The notes beneath the pieces are model-generated. The model had not been told where the DNA came from. It did not search any database and worked only from the letters and a program-made list of their open reading frames with translations. A stretch of 64,000 nucleotides of DNA from Treponema sp. (lineage in GTDB: Bacteria > Spirochaetota > Spirochaetia > Treponematales > Treponemataceae): assembly GCA_017617145.1 (NCBI GenBank), contig JAFZWX010000232.1:1-64000 (forward strand), read 5' to 3'. This document shows positions 1 through 9,801 of this stretch, in pieces. Position numbers and translations under genes: made by a program. Numbering within the stretch: position 1 is the first letter of the stretch; each line of letters begins with the position of its first letter.

Positions 1-3000
1 TGAAATTCGAATAGCGGTCCAGTCTGTGCGGAAGCCAGTATCTCCATAGCTAACCTGATCATAACGATGCGATTTTACAATATCATCATAATCAGGTCTA
101 TTTGAACTTTGAGTACAGTAGAGTAAGGCACGAGTTGAATAGTCTGTAGTACTATCTGTCTTTCCAAGAGAAGTATCCCACAAAATATCTTCAGGATGAA
201 CTGTTGAATCTGTTCCAGATCCATCTTCATCACTTTGTTTAAAATACAGTGTAAGACCAAGTTTAAACTTATTATCTGATGAATTAGTAACAGTCGTACG
301 ATTATCACTTATATTAGGGTTATAATAAGTTGCCTTTTTGACATGGTCTTTTATATGACCAAAGGCCTCACCTTCTCCACCCTGATCACCATTACCAGTA
401 TTGTAACTCCATTTATATCCAGCATAACCAGTGGTACTAGTAAGGGTCCAATCTGGCCAACGTACATTAGAACTAGAACTAACATAAAGCATATGAGGAT
501 TTTGTCTTATAATTGGCTCCATATTTACACCATTAGTTGTCTGCTTCCAGCCAAGCCAGTTATCAATAATAAAGCTAGGTGCTACCTGATAGGTATAATT
601 AACAGTATGAAGAGTAGAAACAGGATTCTCTGGATCATCTGGGTTTTCTGTTGTTTCAGTCCAGGTATATGAACCAGATTGTTCTGTTTCCAAACCGCAG
701 ACAACATAAGTCATGTTACCACAACCGTCGCGCAGGAATACAGAAACAGGAGCTGTACTCTTAGGAGGCAGTTCAATAACAAGGTTGTTGTCAGAATCTA
801 CATAACTTGTAATACTGTTACCATAATCAGTATATTTTGTACCATCACTACCAGCTGGATGAGAATATGAATGCCAGCTTGTATATGGATTAGAACCATT
901 ATCGTAAACTCTCATTCTTGATGTAAAAGCATCACTATAACCAAAGTAATTACGAACATCCTGGTAATCGGTTGTACTTAAAGTACTAGTAGTATTTAAT
1001 GTTTGACCACTAGGGAAAGTTGTTCCATTCGGTACCAAAGGCTTATATGCATAAGAGTAACCATGTGTACCTTGCGATTGATATGAACTTGGCCATTCAC
1101 CATACCAGGTGCTTATTAAATACTGCTCAATTGGAGCAGAACTTGATGTTCCGTCAAGATCTTCATACTTAGATGTAGAAATAGATGATGAAACAGATTC
1201 ACCCTGCATGTTTGTTATGAGGTTAGAAGCATTATAATTTTCACCAAGTTTAAGAATAAGCTTATATTTTTTATCACTAGTTTCCTTAGTTACAAACTTT
1301 TTGGTTCTGATTCCACCACCGTTTACTCCACTGGTGATTGACGAGGATGCTTTGAAACCATTTTCAAATGCACTTTCGTCAGAAGGTGCAGCAGCAGTAT
1401 TTCTGTAAACATTATAATCTTCTCCTGGTCGCGCAAAGAGTACACGGTCATTAAGATTTGTTGTTGTAGGTTTTTCCGTATCCTTTACAACCGCAAAACG
1501 GAATACATCGCTGACGTTTCCGGCTTCGTCGACAATTACGGCTGAATAGTGGCCTGTTGGGATTCCGAACCAGAGAGATTCATATTGTCTTGTTGTATTA
1601 TTATTAATATCCGTTGCAGGATTCTTTCTACCTGAATTTATGCTTGTGCCAAGAATGTCAGAAGCGGTTTTTGTAAAGTCATCATCCTGAATATAATGTA
1701 AGAAAGTAGTCGCTGCGCTTACATAACCGCTAAGTTTTGTATTATCTGTTGCATGGAAGCCAAGAACGGCACCATAAGTAAAGTCCTGCAGCAAAGAAGA
1801 AGAAGATCTTGAAAGCTGGCCTTTATATGTGTAATAAGTATAATCAGTGTTATAAGTTGTTGCAGTATAGAAGGTTGGTATATTCTTTGGAGAAGATTCT
1901 GTTCCATAATTAGCCAGAACACCTTCAGCATTTTCTACGTCTGCATGTGGGTAAACATTGATTGCAGGCTTGTAGTATTCAGGGCATGATGTTGATGTAT
2001 CTTTTGAGTAATTTGCAGCAAAGAGTTTGTAGAGTTCTGGTTTAGTGTTATCAAACCAAATATCGTCTGTTGCAACAGGACTTTCACGGCCGATGAGGTC
2101 TCTGACTTTTACTGTAACAGATTTGTTATCTCCAGAAGTTGCGTTATCGAGCTGGACGTTTTTAATTGTAACTTTAACAGCATCACGAACAACTAAGTTC
2201 TTTGGTTCAGCATCGTTTGTTTTGAGTGTGAGTGTTTTGTTGTCTTCTGAAAGTACAAAGGCAATTCCACTGATTGAACCGGAACCAGAAGGTGAAATCT
2301 TTGTCATTTCAACTGTTGTGCTTTCTGGAATAAAGCTTGCATTAGTAATTACAAACTGATGATAACCAGAGCCATAAACTTCTGATGTATCAAGGTTGAA
2401 TTCCATATTTACGATTGAATCGTTTGTATAATTTTCTTCTGCCTCAATTGAAGGAGCACCATCGGTTGAACTTCCATCAGTTGCAGAAGCGCGGTCTAAG
2501 AGCTTAAATTCTGTTGGTTTTGCAGGAGTTCGGCTGTCGGAATAAATTAGTGTTTCTGTAGTTCCACGAACAGCAGTTTCGTTCATTGCAACATCGCTTA
2601 CTTTTACATTAATTGAGTTGCTTGAGAAGTGAGCATTTGTATCGCCATAAGCAGAATCTGTATTTGCAAAGCCAACATTCTTTACAAGAATCTCAAAGTC
2701 GGCTACGGCGGCACCTGCATTCAAGGCGTTATTTGAATCAATAATTGTGATTGTCTTGTTTGTTGAATTTACTTCGTAATATGAAGAAGGAACGGCAGTT
2801 TCGGTTCCATCAGAAGCAACCATCCAAAGTGTTGTGTTAGCAGAAAGTGTTGCGTTATTTCCAAAAGTAATTACCTTAATACCAGAACCGTTTTCCTGGA
2901 TCTTTACATATACAGGAATTGCATCAGGAGCTTTTACTGTACCATTTATATAACTTGTTGGGAGCCAGTATTCTTTAGTTGAGCCGATTCCACTTGTTGT

Positions 3001-6000
3001 AAGTTGATATGCTTCAATCAAGTTTGGAATGCGGATATCTTCTGTAATAACAGGAACAACCTTATCGATTGCAATTGATTTTGTTGTATTTACCCGGTTT
3101 TCTGCAGCGTCAAGAAGAGCTACATCAATTACATAAGTTCCTTCAATCTCTTGATTATTCAACTGAAGATTTTCAAATTTGAAAGTACCAGTAGGCTTTG
3201 GACTTGCTAAGATAATATAGCGGGCAGCACTATTAGAACTATCATCGGCAGTAATTGTATAATCTGTGCCTTTTGCAAGAACCGTGCCATTATATGAAAG
3301 TGCAAAATCAGTATTTTCAAATGGATTTGCATATGAAGCAGTTTGATCCAGCAAGTGAATATCGAACTTTATTACTTTTACACCGGCAGTTGCTTCTGTA
3401 AAAGCAATCTGGAGTGCCTGAGTGTCTACCTTCCAGTCTTTATCTGAACCAAGAGTTACTCCAGGCTGATTTGTTACCCAGTGAATGCTTGAAACAACAG
3501 GAGCAACTGAGTCATAAATTAAAGAGTCAGGAGATTTGCTTTGAACAGTGTTAAGTCCTACAAAGTCAGTTAAATCGGCACCAAGAGTCTGTTCACCTTG
3601 TGTTGATGAAATAATATGAACATTTGTAAACTTAATTACATTTGCATCTGTAAATACTTTTTTGAATGTAACAGATTTGTTATCCTGGGCAATTGTATAA
3701 TCGCCAGAATCACCAGAAGTTAGTGCATCTGTTGCGTCGTCTACAAAAATCTGAGTTGAACTTGTAAATTCGGCATTGTTGCTAAGGTGAATTGTCTTTA
3801 CACCGGAACCATTGCTTAAGCTTTCGGCTTTTAGTGAGAGTGTAAGAACAACATCCTGAGTATTTGTGTAATGTGTTTTATCGTAAGCTTTGTTATCCGG
3901 ATTTACACTACTTTCCTGTGCAGAATCTTCAATTTTGATTGCTGTAATTTCTGGTTCTGTGTCATCTGCAAAAATACGTGTACCGTTTTCTATACTATTA
4001 TAGTAAATCTTATAATCACTTGTTGAATCAATCTGGTTCGAACCAGCGTTTGCTACCCAGTCTGCTACAGTAAAGCCAACAGTATTACCAGCAGAAGTAT
4101 TAATTCTGTTGAGTTTTACATTCTTAAGTGTGAACTGTGAATATGTAATTGCACCATTTGCTCCTGTTGTATTTCTTAAAACAGGATTATCATAATTGAA
4201 TAATGTGATTGTATGATTTGTCAAATCAAGGGCGTAATCTGTACCTTTTGTAAGCTGTACGCCTCCTGCTAAGAGCTGTGTATTTTCTGTAAACTCAACA
4301 TCCTGTGAAAGCTTAATAATCTTAAGTCCAGAGCCTGCTTCGTTTACTGCAATGTTTAAATCTACTTTTGAAAGATTATTCTTTGCCTCAAATTTTGAAT
4401 AAGGCAGCCACCAGGTTTTTGTTTCAGAAGCGTCGCCATAAACAGTACGGGCTTGTGCTCCGGCAACAGTAACGCTTGAAACTACAGGAGCTGTTGTATC
4501 CATAAAGATAGATTTTTTGAATACAGAACTTTCTGCCTGTGGGTTTTTGTTTTCGGCGGCATCAAGAAGTGTGATTTTAATTGTATACTCACCTTCATCA
4601 TTTGTATCTCGAATCTTCAGGTTATTAAAATTAAAGGTTCCAGAATATTTTGGTTGATTTAATATGATATAGCGGCCATCAGAAATTGTATAATCTGTAT
4701 CTTTGACTAATGTAGTGTTGCCGTATTTAATTTCAAAATTACTTAAATCAAATGGAGTTTCATATGAATCTGAATCAGGAGCGTTTTCGTAATCAATATC
4801 AAAGCGGATTACTTTTGTACCGGCTGTTTCTTCTGTAAAGTCTACAGAAAGAGTCTGGTCTGTAACATCCTGTGTTTGTACTTTTCCTTTTGCAACAAGA
4901 GGATCTGTTGTATTCCAGTTAATTGCTGTAACAACCGGATTTACAGAGTCGAAAATAATTTCATTTGAGTCTGTGCTTGCAGTTGTATTAATTCCTACAA
5001 AGTCTGTAAGGTCTGCTTTTACAATCTGTGCACCTTCTTCAGCAGAAATAATATGAACATTTGTAAACTTGATTACATTTGCCTGTGTAAATACATTATC
5101 AAAATCAACCGATTTGTTGTCGGCGGCAAAAGTATAATCTGAAGCAGGGAGCAGGATGTCGTCTACAGTAATTGTTGTAGCATTTGTAAATTCTGCGTTA
5201 TCGCTAAGCTGAATTGTTTTTACACCACTACCATCTGTTGCATTTTCGGCAGAGAGAGTAAGTGTAAGAATTACATCCTGTGTATTTGTGTAATTATCCT
5301 TATCATAAGCCTTATTATCTGGATTTGTAGTTGTATTTTGTGCACTATCTTCTATATAAAGAGTTGCTATTGCAGGAGGTGTATTGTCTGCGTAAATAAG
5401 GGTTCCTGTTGTTGTAGTATTATCATAGTAAACTGTGTAATCGTCTGTAGAACCTTCTGCGCGGTTTGATCCAAAGTTGTTTACAAAGTCAAATACAGTA
5501 AGTGCGGCTTTGTTTCCGGCATTTGTATTTATTTTATTAAGCTTTACGTTCTGAAGTGTAAATACTGTTTCTGGAGCAGCAGCGGTGCCTTTAAGCTTTG
5601 GTTCACGGTGATTAAGTAAAGTAATTGTCTTTGTTGAAACATCAAGAGTATAGTCGGTATTTTTAACAAGCTCTTGTGAACCTATAAAGAGCTTTGTATC
5701 ATTTGTAAATTCTATATCTTGTGCAAGTTTAATGTATTTAAGACCTGTTCCGGCTTCGTCAACACTTATCTGGAAAGTTACCTTCGAAAGATTTGTCTTT
5801 GTTTCATCGAATTTTTCATATGGCATCCACCAGGTTGTAGTGCGTGCAGAATCTCCGTAAACTGTGCGAGGTTTTGCATCAATTACACGGACTTCGTTAA
5901 TTACAGGTGCTGTTGTATCCATGAAAATTTCTTTTTTATAAACAGCACTTGAATCCTGCGGATTTTTATTTTCGGCAGCATCAAGGAGTGTGATTTTTAC

Positions 6001-9000
6001 ATTATATTTTCCTTCGAGCGGATCGTCGCGGAGTTTAATATTCTTAAATTCAAAAGTTCCCGATTTAAAAGGATTTTTCAATAAAAGGTAACGTCCGTCA
6101 GATGATCTGTTAAAGTCTATTGAACTTCCATTATATAAAAGATTAAAATCATGCAAGCTGAACGGCCATTCGTAAGAGTCTGCACCACCTTCATAATCAA
6201 TATCAAAACGAATTACCTTAACACCGGCAGTTTCTTCGGTAAAGTCAACCTTAAGTGTCTGGTCTGTAACTTCTTCTGTCTGAACGTTTCCATAAGAAAC
6301 AAGAGAGTTATCTGGAATCCAGTTAATTCCGTCTTCATTGATAACCGGCGCAATAGAGTCATAAGTAATGATGCTTGATTCTTTACTTGCAACTGTATCG
6401 AGACCTACAAAGTCTGTAAGGTCTGCTTTTACTGTCTGGTAGCCTTCGGCATCTGAAACAATCTGAACATTTTCAAATCTGATTACGTTTGCAGCAGTAA
6501 ATACTTTTGTGAAAGTTACCGATTTCTTATCGGCAGCAATTGAATATTCAGAAGATGTAAGAGGAGCTGTTGCGTCGTCTACATAAATTTTTGTTGAGCT
6601 TGTAAATTCTGCATTGTCGCTAAGATGAATTGTCTTTACACCACTTCCGTTAGTAAGGTCTTCGGCTTTAAGAGTAAGAACAAGTGCTACTACGCGGCTG
6701 TCTGTATAATTATCTTTATCCCAGCCAGACTCCCAGCCACCGTCTCTATAAGGATTTGTCTGGTCATTATGTGCAGAGTCTTCTATTCTAAGTTCTGTAA
6801 TCTGTGGAGGTGTTGAATCGGCAAATACAAGAGTTCCTGTTGTTGTATCATTGTAATAAACCTGATAGTCGTCTGCTGAATCTTGTGCTTTGTTTGATTT
6901 TGCGTTCTGTACAAAGTCTACTACTTCGAGAGCAACCTTGTTTCCAGAAGCATTATTTATCTTTTTGAATTTTACATTTTCCAGAGTAAATACAATCGGG
7001 CTTTCAGAAGTTCCCTTTAAAATTACATTGTAATTATTCAAAAGTTTAATTGTGTTATTAACATAATCAAGCTGATAGTCTACATCCGGCATTAAATATT
7101 CTTCACTTTCTGCAGTTCCAAGCTTAAGCTTTGTTTGAGCGGTAAATTCAATATCTTTAGAAACCTTAAGAACTTCAAGACCAGAACCAAATTCATCTAC
7201 TTTTACAGTGAGCGAAACTTTATTAAGTGCACTGTTTACATCTGAACTGTTTTCGAACTTATCTTTTGGAAGCCACCAGGTTTTTGTTTCGGTTGTATCG
7301 CCATAAACTGTGCGGGCCTGTACATCTACAACCTTTACTTGTTCAATTTCAGGTGCTGTTGTATCAAGAGCAATAAGAGTTTTTGCAGTTGCAGGAGTCT
7401 GGTTCATGGCAGAGTCAAACAAATCTACCAATACTGTATAATTACCATCTTCGTCACCAAGAGTAATTCCATAAATAAAGAGTGTACCTGTTGTGATTTT
7501 TGAAGAATCGTTTACATCAAATACTTTAATATTATTTGTTGATGCTTCATCATTTGCAGCAATTTTAATTTCTTTTGCGTCAGCAGGATTTGCAGCAGAA
7601 CCTGTTTTACTTGTCCATTTTACTTTGAACGGATTAGATGCATCCTGACTAAGTGGAACTTCAACTTCTGTATTACCCTTCTTAACGTGAATTTCCATTC
7701 TACGTATACCACTACCAGCGTTATTTTCATTTGGTTCTGTAAATGAAACCTTAAGAATCTGGCGGATTACAGTTTCTTTTGAAGCGTGAAGATCTTTTGA
7801 ACCATCTGATTTTACAAAGTCGCCGTAGTTATCAAGAAGAGTTACAGTTGGCTTTGTATTATCATACATGATTGAGTCAAGAAGAACCGGAATAGAAACG
7901 TTACCCATGTCATCTTTAAGGAAGAGTGTAATATCTACCGGTCCGTCGCTTTCCGGAGCAACAGCATTTTCAAGTGGGAACGGAATACTTTCGCCGGTTG
8001 TTGCATCGTGAATGCGAACCCATTTCTTTGAGTCCTTGTCTGGTGTAGATTTACTTTCGTCGCCGACACCAAAATACCAGTAAAGATTTTCATCAAGAGA
8101 ACGGAGCCTTACATGTCCGTAATCTGTAATTTTATTTGTCTGAGTATCGAACAACTGCATTGTCTTTAAGGTGTCGTTGTTGTACCAGTAATAAGGAGCT
8201 GAAATAGAATTTGAAACAACTTTTTTCTTTGCTTTAACTTCGTTAGAATCAATTGGGGTTGTATCTTTTACTACGAAGATTGACTTAAAGCCGTTATCGT
8301 GCTTATCAACATATGGTGCACCTTTGTCGGTTTCACCACTGTTACCGGTCATATCAATACCCCAAACGTCAATTCTAATAAGACCGTCCGGCAGGCTGCT
8401 TACATCATAAGTATAAATTGTACCACCTGTATACTTATTTCCATCTTTATCAAGAGGAGCAACTTCTGTAAACAGCTTATCAATTTCTGCATCTTTATCT
8501 ATTGCACCAGAAATGTAAATATAATTCTTCTTTCCAATTGAGAACTCTGATGAGTTATCTTTATTGATTTGAATTGGTTTTCCGTCTTTATCGTAGAAAA
8601 GACTTGCAGAAATACCAATTGTTGCAACGTTATCTTCACTTAAGTCTTTAGCAGGGTTAATTTCGTTGCTTCCGGAAGCAATAATATCGTTTGCTTTTAC
8701 GAAAATATTTAATTTATCATAAACACGCTGAGCAACAAGTTCATCGGTATATTCTTCGCTTGCAACATCTGTTTTAGAGGCGGCTTTTGAAGCTTTAGTT
8801 GCATTACCAGCCATTTTAAAATCTTCACCGAAGGTTACAAATACATCACAAACATCACCTGTTCCACCGTAAATAACTTCAATCATTGGAGCAAGACTGT
8901 CGGTATTTGTACCTGTCTGGAAGTTAAATGAGAAACTTCCGTTCATAGAATAACCGTAGCGGTCGCAGATTCCTTCAAAAAGAGTTACAGTAATTCGCTG

Positions 9001-9801
9001 ACGGTTATCAAGAAGCTCCTGTTTTATAACAGCCTGAGTTTCTTCATCTATTTCAGTCTTTAAAGAAAGAGTAAGCATTTTTCCTGAATCGCTTAGCTTA
9101 TGAACGAATTTGTCTGTAATATCATCTGCAACCATTTCTGTTTCGTCATCGGAGAACACAGAAGTACTTGTTGTAATGGAATAGTTTAAGTTTCCTTCAT
9201 CGTCATAAAGCGACTTTTCGTCTATCGGTTTTGAGAACAAAATTCTTATAGAAGTATTTTTTACAATGTTTGAGTCGGCTGCAGCAGGAACTGACTGAAC
9301 ATAAGCAGGACGGGCCGCAACTATTGGAATAATAAAAATATCATTCTGCGAAGTGAAGATTTTTACTTCGGTTGTAGGACTTGTTGGACTCACAAAATGT
9401 ACAAGTGAATCTGGAAGCTCCAGTGGTTTATATTTTGTATTATAGTCTTCTTCGGTTACAAAAAGTAAAGATGAGTGCTGTTTTCCTGTTGGAAAATCTT
9501 TTGTTGTAAAGGCAGCCCAGCGTACAAAACCGTAATCATCGTTTGTAATGGCAGAAATTCTTGAAGCGACATCTACCTTCATTGTTGTATTACCAGACGG
9601 TTCTGTTGTACCCATCATCTGGTTTGCATAGCGTACGTAAACCTTTATTTGAGTAGCGTTTGCATCGTGAACTTCATTTTCGATTTTTTGCATGAAGTCA
9701 TCGTTCGACATCCAGTTTTGACAGGAGCCTGCAAAAAGTAAAATAGCTGTGATAATAACTGAAAATAAAAGCTTTGTTACGTTCTTGTTTGATTTATTCA
9801 T
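1..9801 (-). CDS. Giant repeat-containing lipoprotein, C-terminus beyond the window
   Basis: The minus-strand frame is open from the ATG at 9801 to base 1, giving at least 3267 residues without a stop. The N-terminus has a lysine-rich head, a hydrophobic core and a relaxed lipobox (FAGS-C27), so it is probably a lipoprotein. Residues about 150-330 contain a stretch resembling bacterial SbsA-type Ig-like domains (motif SIRILFSKPID). Residues 813-2245 form three tandem units of 482, 473 and 478 residues; each has three Ig-like modules opening with DTTAP, D-TPP-I and D-V-PVV. The region after 2246 is a diverged continuation, rich in Ser, Thr, Tyr and Gly. The ATG overlaps the stop of the upstream gene by 8 nt (ATGAATAA), implying translational coupling. 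Size, repeats and lipobox suggest a surface adhesin or fibre protein; this is inference, and I do not recognise a named family for the whole protein. Confidence 0.85.
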   Translation of the reverse strand, partial: MNKSNKNVTKLLFSVIITAILLFAGSCQNWMSNDDFMQKIENEVHDANATQIKVYVRYANQMMGTTEPSGNTTMKVDVASRISAITNDDYGFVRWAAFTTKDFPTGKQHSSLLFVTEEDYNTKYKPLELPDSLVHFVSPTSPTTEVKIFTSQNDIFIIPIVAARPAYVQSVPAAADSNIVKNTSIRILFSKPIDEKSLYDDEGNLNYSITTSTSVFSDDETEMVADDITDKFVHKLSDSGKMLTLSLKTEIDEETQAVIKQELLDNRQRITVTLFEGICDRYGYSMNGSFSFNFQTGTNTDSLAPMIEVIYGGTGDVCDVFVTFGEDFKMAGNATKASKAASKTDVASEEYTDELVAQRVYDKLNIFVKANDIIASGSNEINPAKDLSEDNVATIGISASLFYDKDGKPIQINKDNSSEFSIGKKNYIYISGAIDKDAEIDKLFTEVAPLDKDGNKYTGGTIYTYDVSSLPDGLIRIDVWGIDMTGNSGETDKGAPYVDKHDNGFKSIFVVKDTTPIDSNEVKAKKKVVSNSISAPYYWYNNDTLKTMQLFDTQTNKITDYGHVRLRSLDENLYWYFGVGDESKSTPDKDSKKWVRIHDATTGESIPFPLENAVAPESDGPVDITLFLKDDMGNVSIPVLLDSIMYDNTKPTVTLLDNYGDFVKSDGSKDLHASKETVIRQILKVSFTEPNENNAGSGIRRMEIHVKKGNTEVEVPLSQDASNPFKVKWTSKTGSAANPADAKEIKIAANDEASTNNIKVFDVNDSSKITTGTLFIYGITLGDEDGNYTVLVDLFDSAMNQTPATAKTLIALDTTAPEIEQVKVVDVQARTVYGDTTETKTWWLPKDKFENSSDVNSALNKVSLTVKVDEFGSGLEVLKVSKDIEFTAQTKLKLGTAESEEYLMPDVDYQLDYVNNTIKLLNNYNVILKGTSESPIVFTLENVKFKKINNASGNKVALEVVDFVQNAKSNKAQDSADDYQVYYNDTTTGTLVFADSTPPQITELRIEDSAHNDQTNPYRDGGWESGWDKDNYTDSRVVALVLTLKAEDLTNGSGVKTIHLSDNAEFTSSTKIYVDDATAPLTSSEYSIAADKKSVTFTKVFTAANVIRFENVQIVSDAEGYQTVKADLTDFVGLDTVASKESSIITYDSIAPVINEDGINWIPDNSLVSYGNVQTEEVTDQTLKVDFTEETAGVKVIRFDIDYEGGADSYEWPFSLHDFNLLYNGSSIDFNRSSDGRYLLLKNPFKSGTFEFKNIKLRDDPLEGKYNVKITLLDAAENKNPQDSSAVYKKEIFMDTTAPVINEVRVIDAKPRTVYGDSARTTTWWMPYEKFDETKTNLSKVTFQISVDEAGTGLKYIKLAQDIEFTNDTKLFIGSQELVKNTDYTLDVSTKTITLLNHREPKLKGTAAAPETVFTLQNVKLNKINTNAGNKAALTVFDFVNNFGSNRAEGSTDDYTVYYDNTTTTGTLIYADNTPPAIATLYIEDSAQNTTTNPDNKAYDKDNYTNTQDVILTLTLSAENATDGSGVKTIQLSDNAEFTNATTITVDDILLPASDYTFAADNKSVDFDNVFTQANVIKFTNVHIISAEEGAQIVKADLTDFVGINTTASTDSNEIIFDSVNPVVTAINWNTTDPLVAKGKVQTQDVTDQTLSVDFTEETAGTKVIRFDIDYENAPDSDSYETPFDLSNFEIKYGNTTLVKDTDYTISDGRYIILNQPKYSGTFNFNNLKIRDTNDEGEYTIKITLLDAAENKNPQAESSVFKKSIFMDTTAPVVSSVTVAGAQARTVYGDASETKTWWLPYSKFEAKNNLSKVDLNIAVNEAGSGLKIIKLSQDVEFTENTQLLAGGVQLTKGTDYALDLTNHTITLFNYDNPVLRNTTGANGAITYSQFTLKNVKLNRINTSAGNTVGFTVADWVANAGSNQIDSTSDYKIYYNSIENGTRIFADDTEPEITAIKIEDSAQESSVNPDNKAYDKTHYTNTQDVVLTLSLKAESLSNGSGVKTIHLSNNAEFTSSTQIFVDDATDALTSGDSGDYTIAQDNKSVTFKKVFTDANVIKFTNVHIISSTQGEQTLGADLTDFVGLNTVQSKSPDSLIYDSVAPVVSSIHWVTNQPGVTLGSDKDWKVDTQALQIAFTEATAGVKVIKFDIHLLDQTASYANPFENTDFALSYNGTVLAKGTDYTITADDSSNSAARYIILASPKPTGTFKFENLQLNNQEIEGTYVIDVALLDAAENRVNTTKSIAIDKVVPVITEDIRIPNLIEAYQLTTSGIGSTKEYWLPTSYINGTVKAPDAIPVYVKIQENGSGIKVITFGNNATLSANTTLWMVASDGTETAVPSSYYEVNSTNKTITIIDSNNALNAGAAVADFEILVKNVGFANTDSAYGDTNAHFSSNSINVKVSDVAMNETAVRGTTETLIYSDSRTPAKPTEFKLLDRASATDGSSTDGAPSIEAEENYTNDSIVNMEFNLDTSEVYGSGYHQFVITNASFIPESTTVEMTKISPSGSGSISGIAFVLSEDNKTLTLKTNDAEPKNLVVRDAVKVTIKNVQLDNATSGDNKSVTVKVRDLIGRESPVATDDIWFDNTKPELYKLFAANYSKDTSTSCPEYYKPAINVYPHADVENAEGVLANYGTESSPKNIPTFYTATTYNTDYTYYTYKGQLSRSSSSLLQDFTYGAVLGFHATDNTKLSGYVSAATTFLHYIQDDDFTKTASDILGTSINSGRKNPATDINNNTTRQYESLWFGIPTGHYSAVIVDEAGNVSDVFRFAVVKDTEKPTTTNLNDRVLFARPGEDYNVYRNTAAAPSDESAFENGFKASSSITSGVNGGGIRTKKFVTKETSDKKYKLILKLGENYNASNLITNMQGESVSSSISTSKYEDLDGTSSSAPIEQYLISTWYGEWPSSYQSQGTHGYSYAYKPLVPNGTTFPSGQTLNTTSTLSTTDYQDVRNYFGYSDAFTSRMRVYDNGSNPYTSWHSYSHPAGSDGTKYTDYGNSITSYVDSDNNLVIELPPKSTAPVSVFLRDGCGNMTYVVCGLETEQSGSYTWTETTENPDDPENPVSTLHTVNYTYQVAPSFIIDNWLGWKQTTNGVNMEPIIRQNPHMLYVSSSSNVRWPDWTLTSTTGYAGYKWSYNTGNGDQGGEGEAFGHIKDHVKKATYYNPNISDNRTTVTNSSDNKFKLGLTLYFKQSDEDGSGTDSTVHPEDILWDTSLGKTDSTTDYSTRALLYCTQSSNRPDYDDIVKSHRYDQVSYGDTGFRTDWTAIRIS
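3067..7365 (-). repeat. Three tandem ~1.43-kb coding repeats in the giant lipoprotein gene
   Basis: Units run 7365-5920, 5919-4501 and 4500-3067 (1446, 1419 and 1434 bp). Each opens with DTTAP, followed by a conserved RTVYGD and TWW-P-KF block, then IEDSAQN, GSGVKTI-LS-NAEF and ADLTDFVG blocks, then an FTEETAGVKVIRFDIDYE-like block. A degenerate half-unit begins at 3066 (DKVVPVI) and an older one lies before 7365. Similarity is visible at the DNA level, for example around 5910-6000 versus 4490-4580, so the duplications are relatively recent. Confidence 0.85.

Noticed and set aside
3067..7365. Periodic repeats that could be read as a CRISPR or satellite array
   Set aside because: The period is about 1.43 kb, repeats are translated in one open frame and carry Ig-like protein motifs; there are no short direct repeats with unique spacers.
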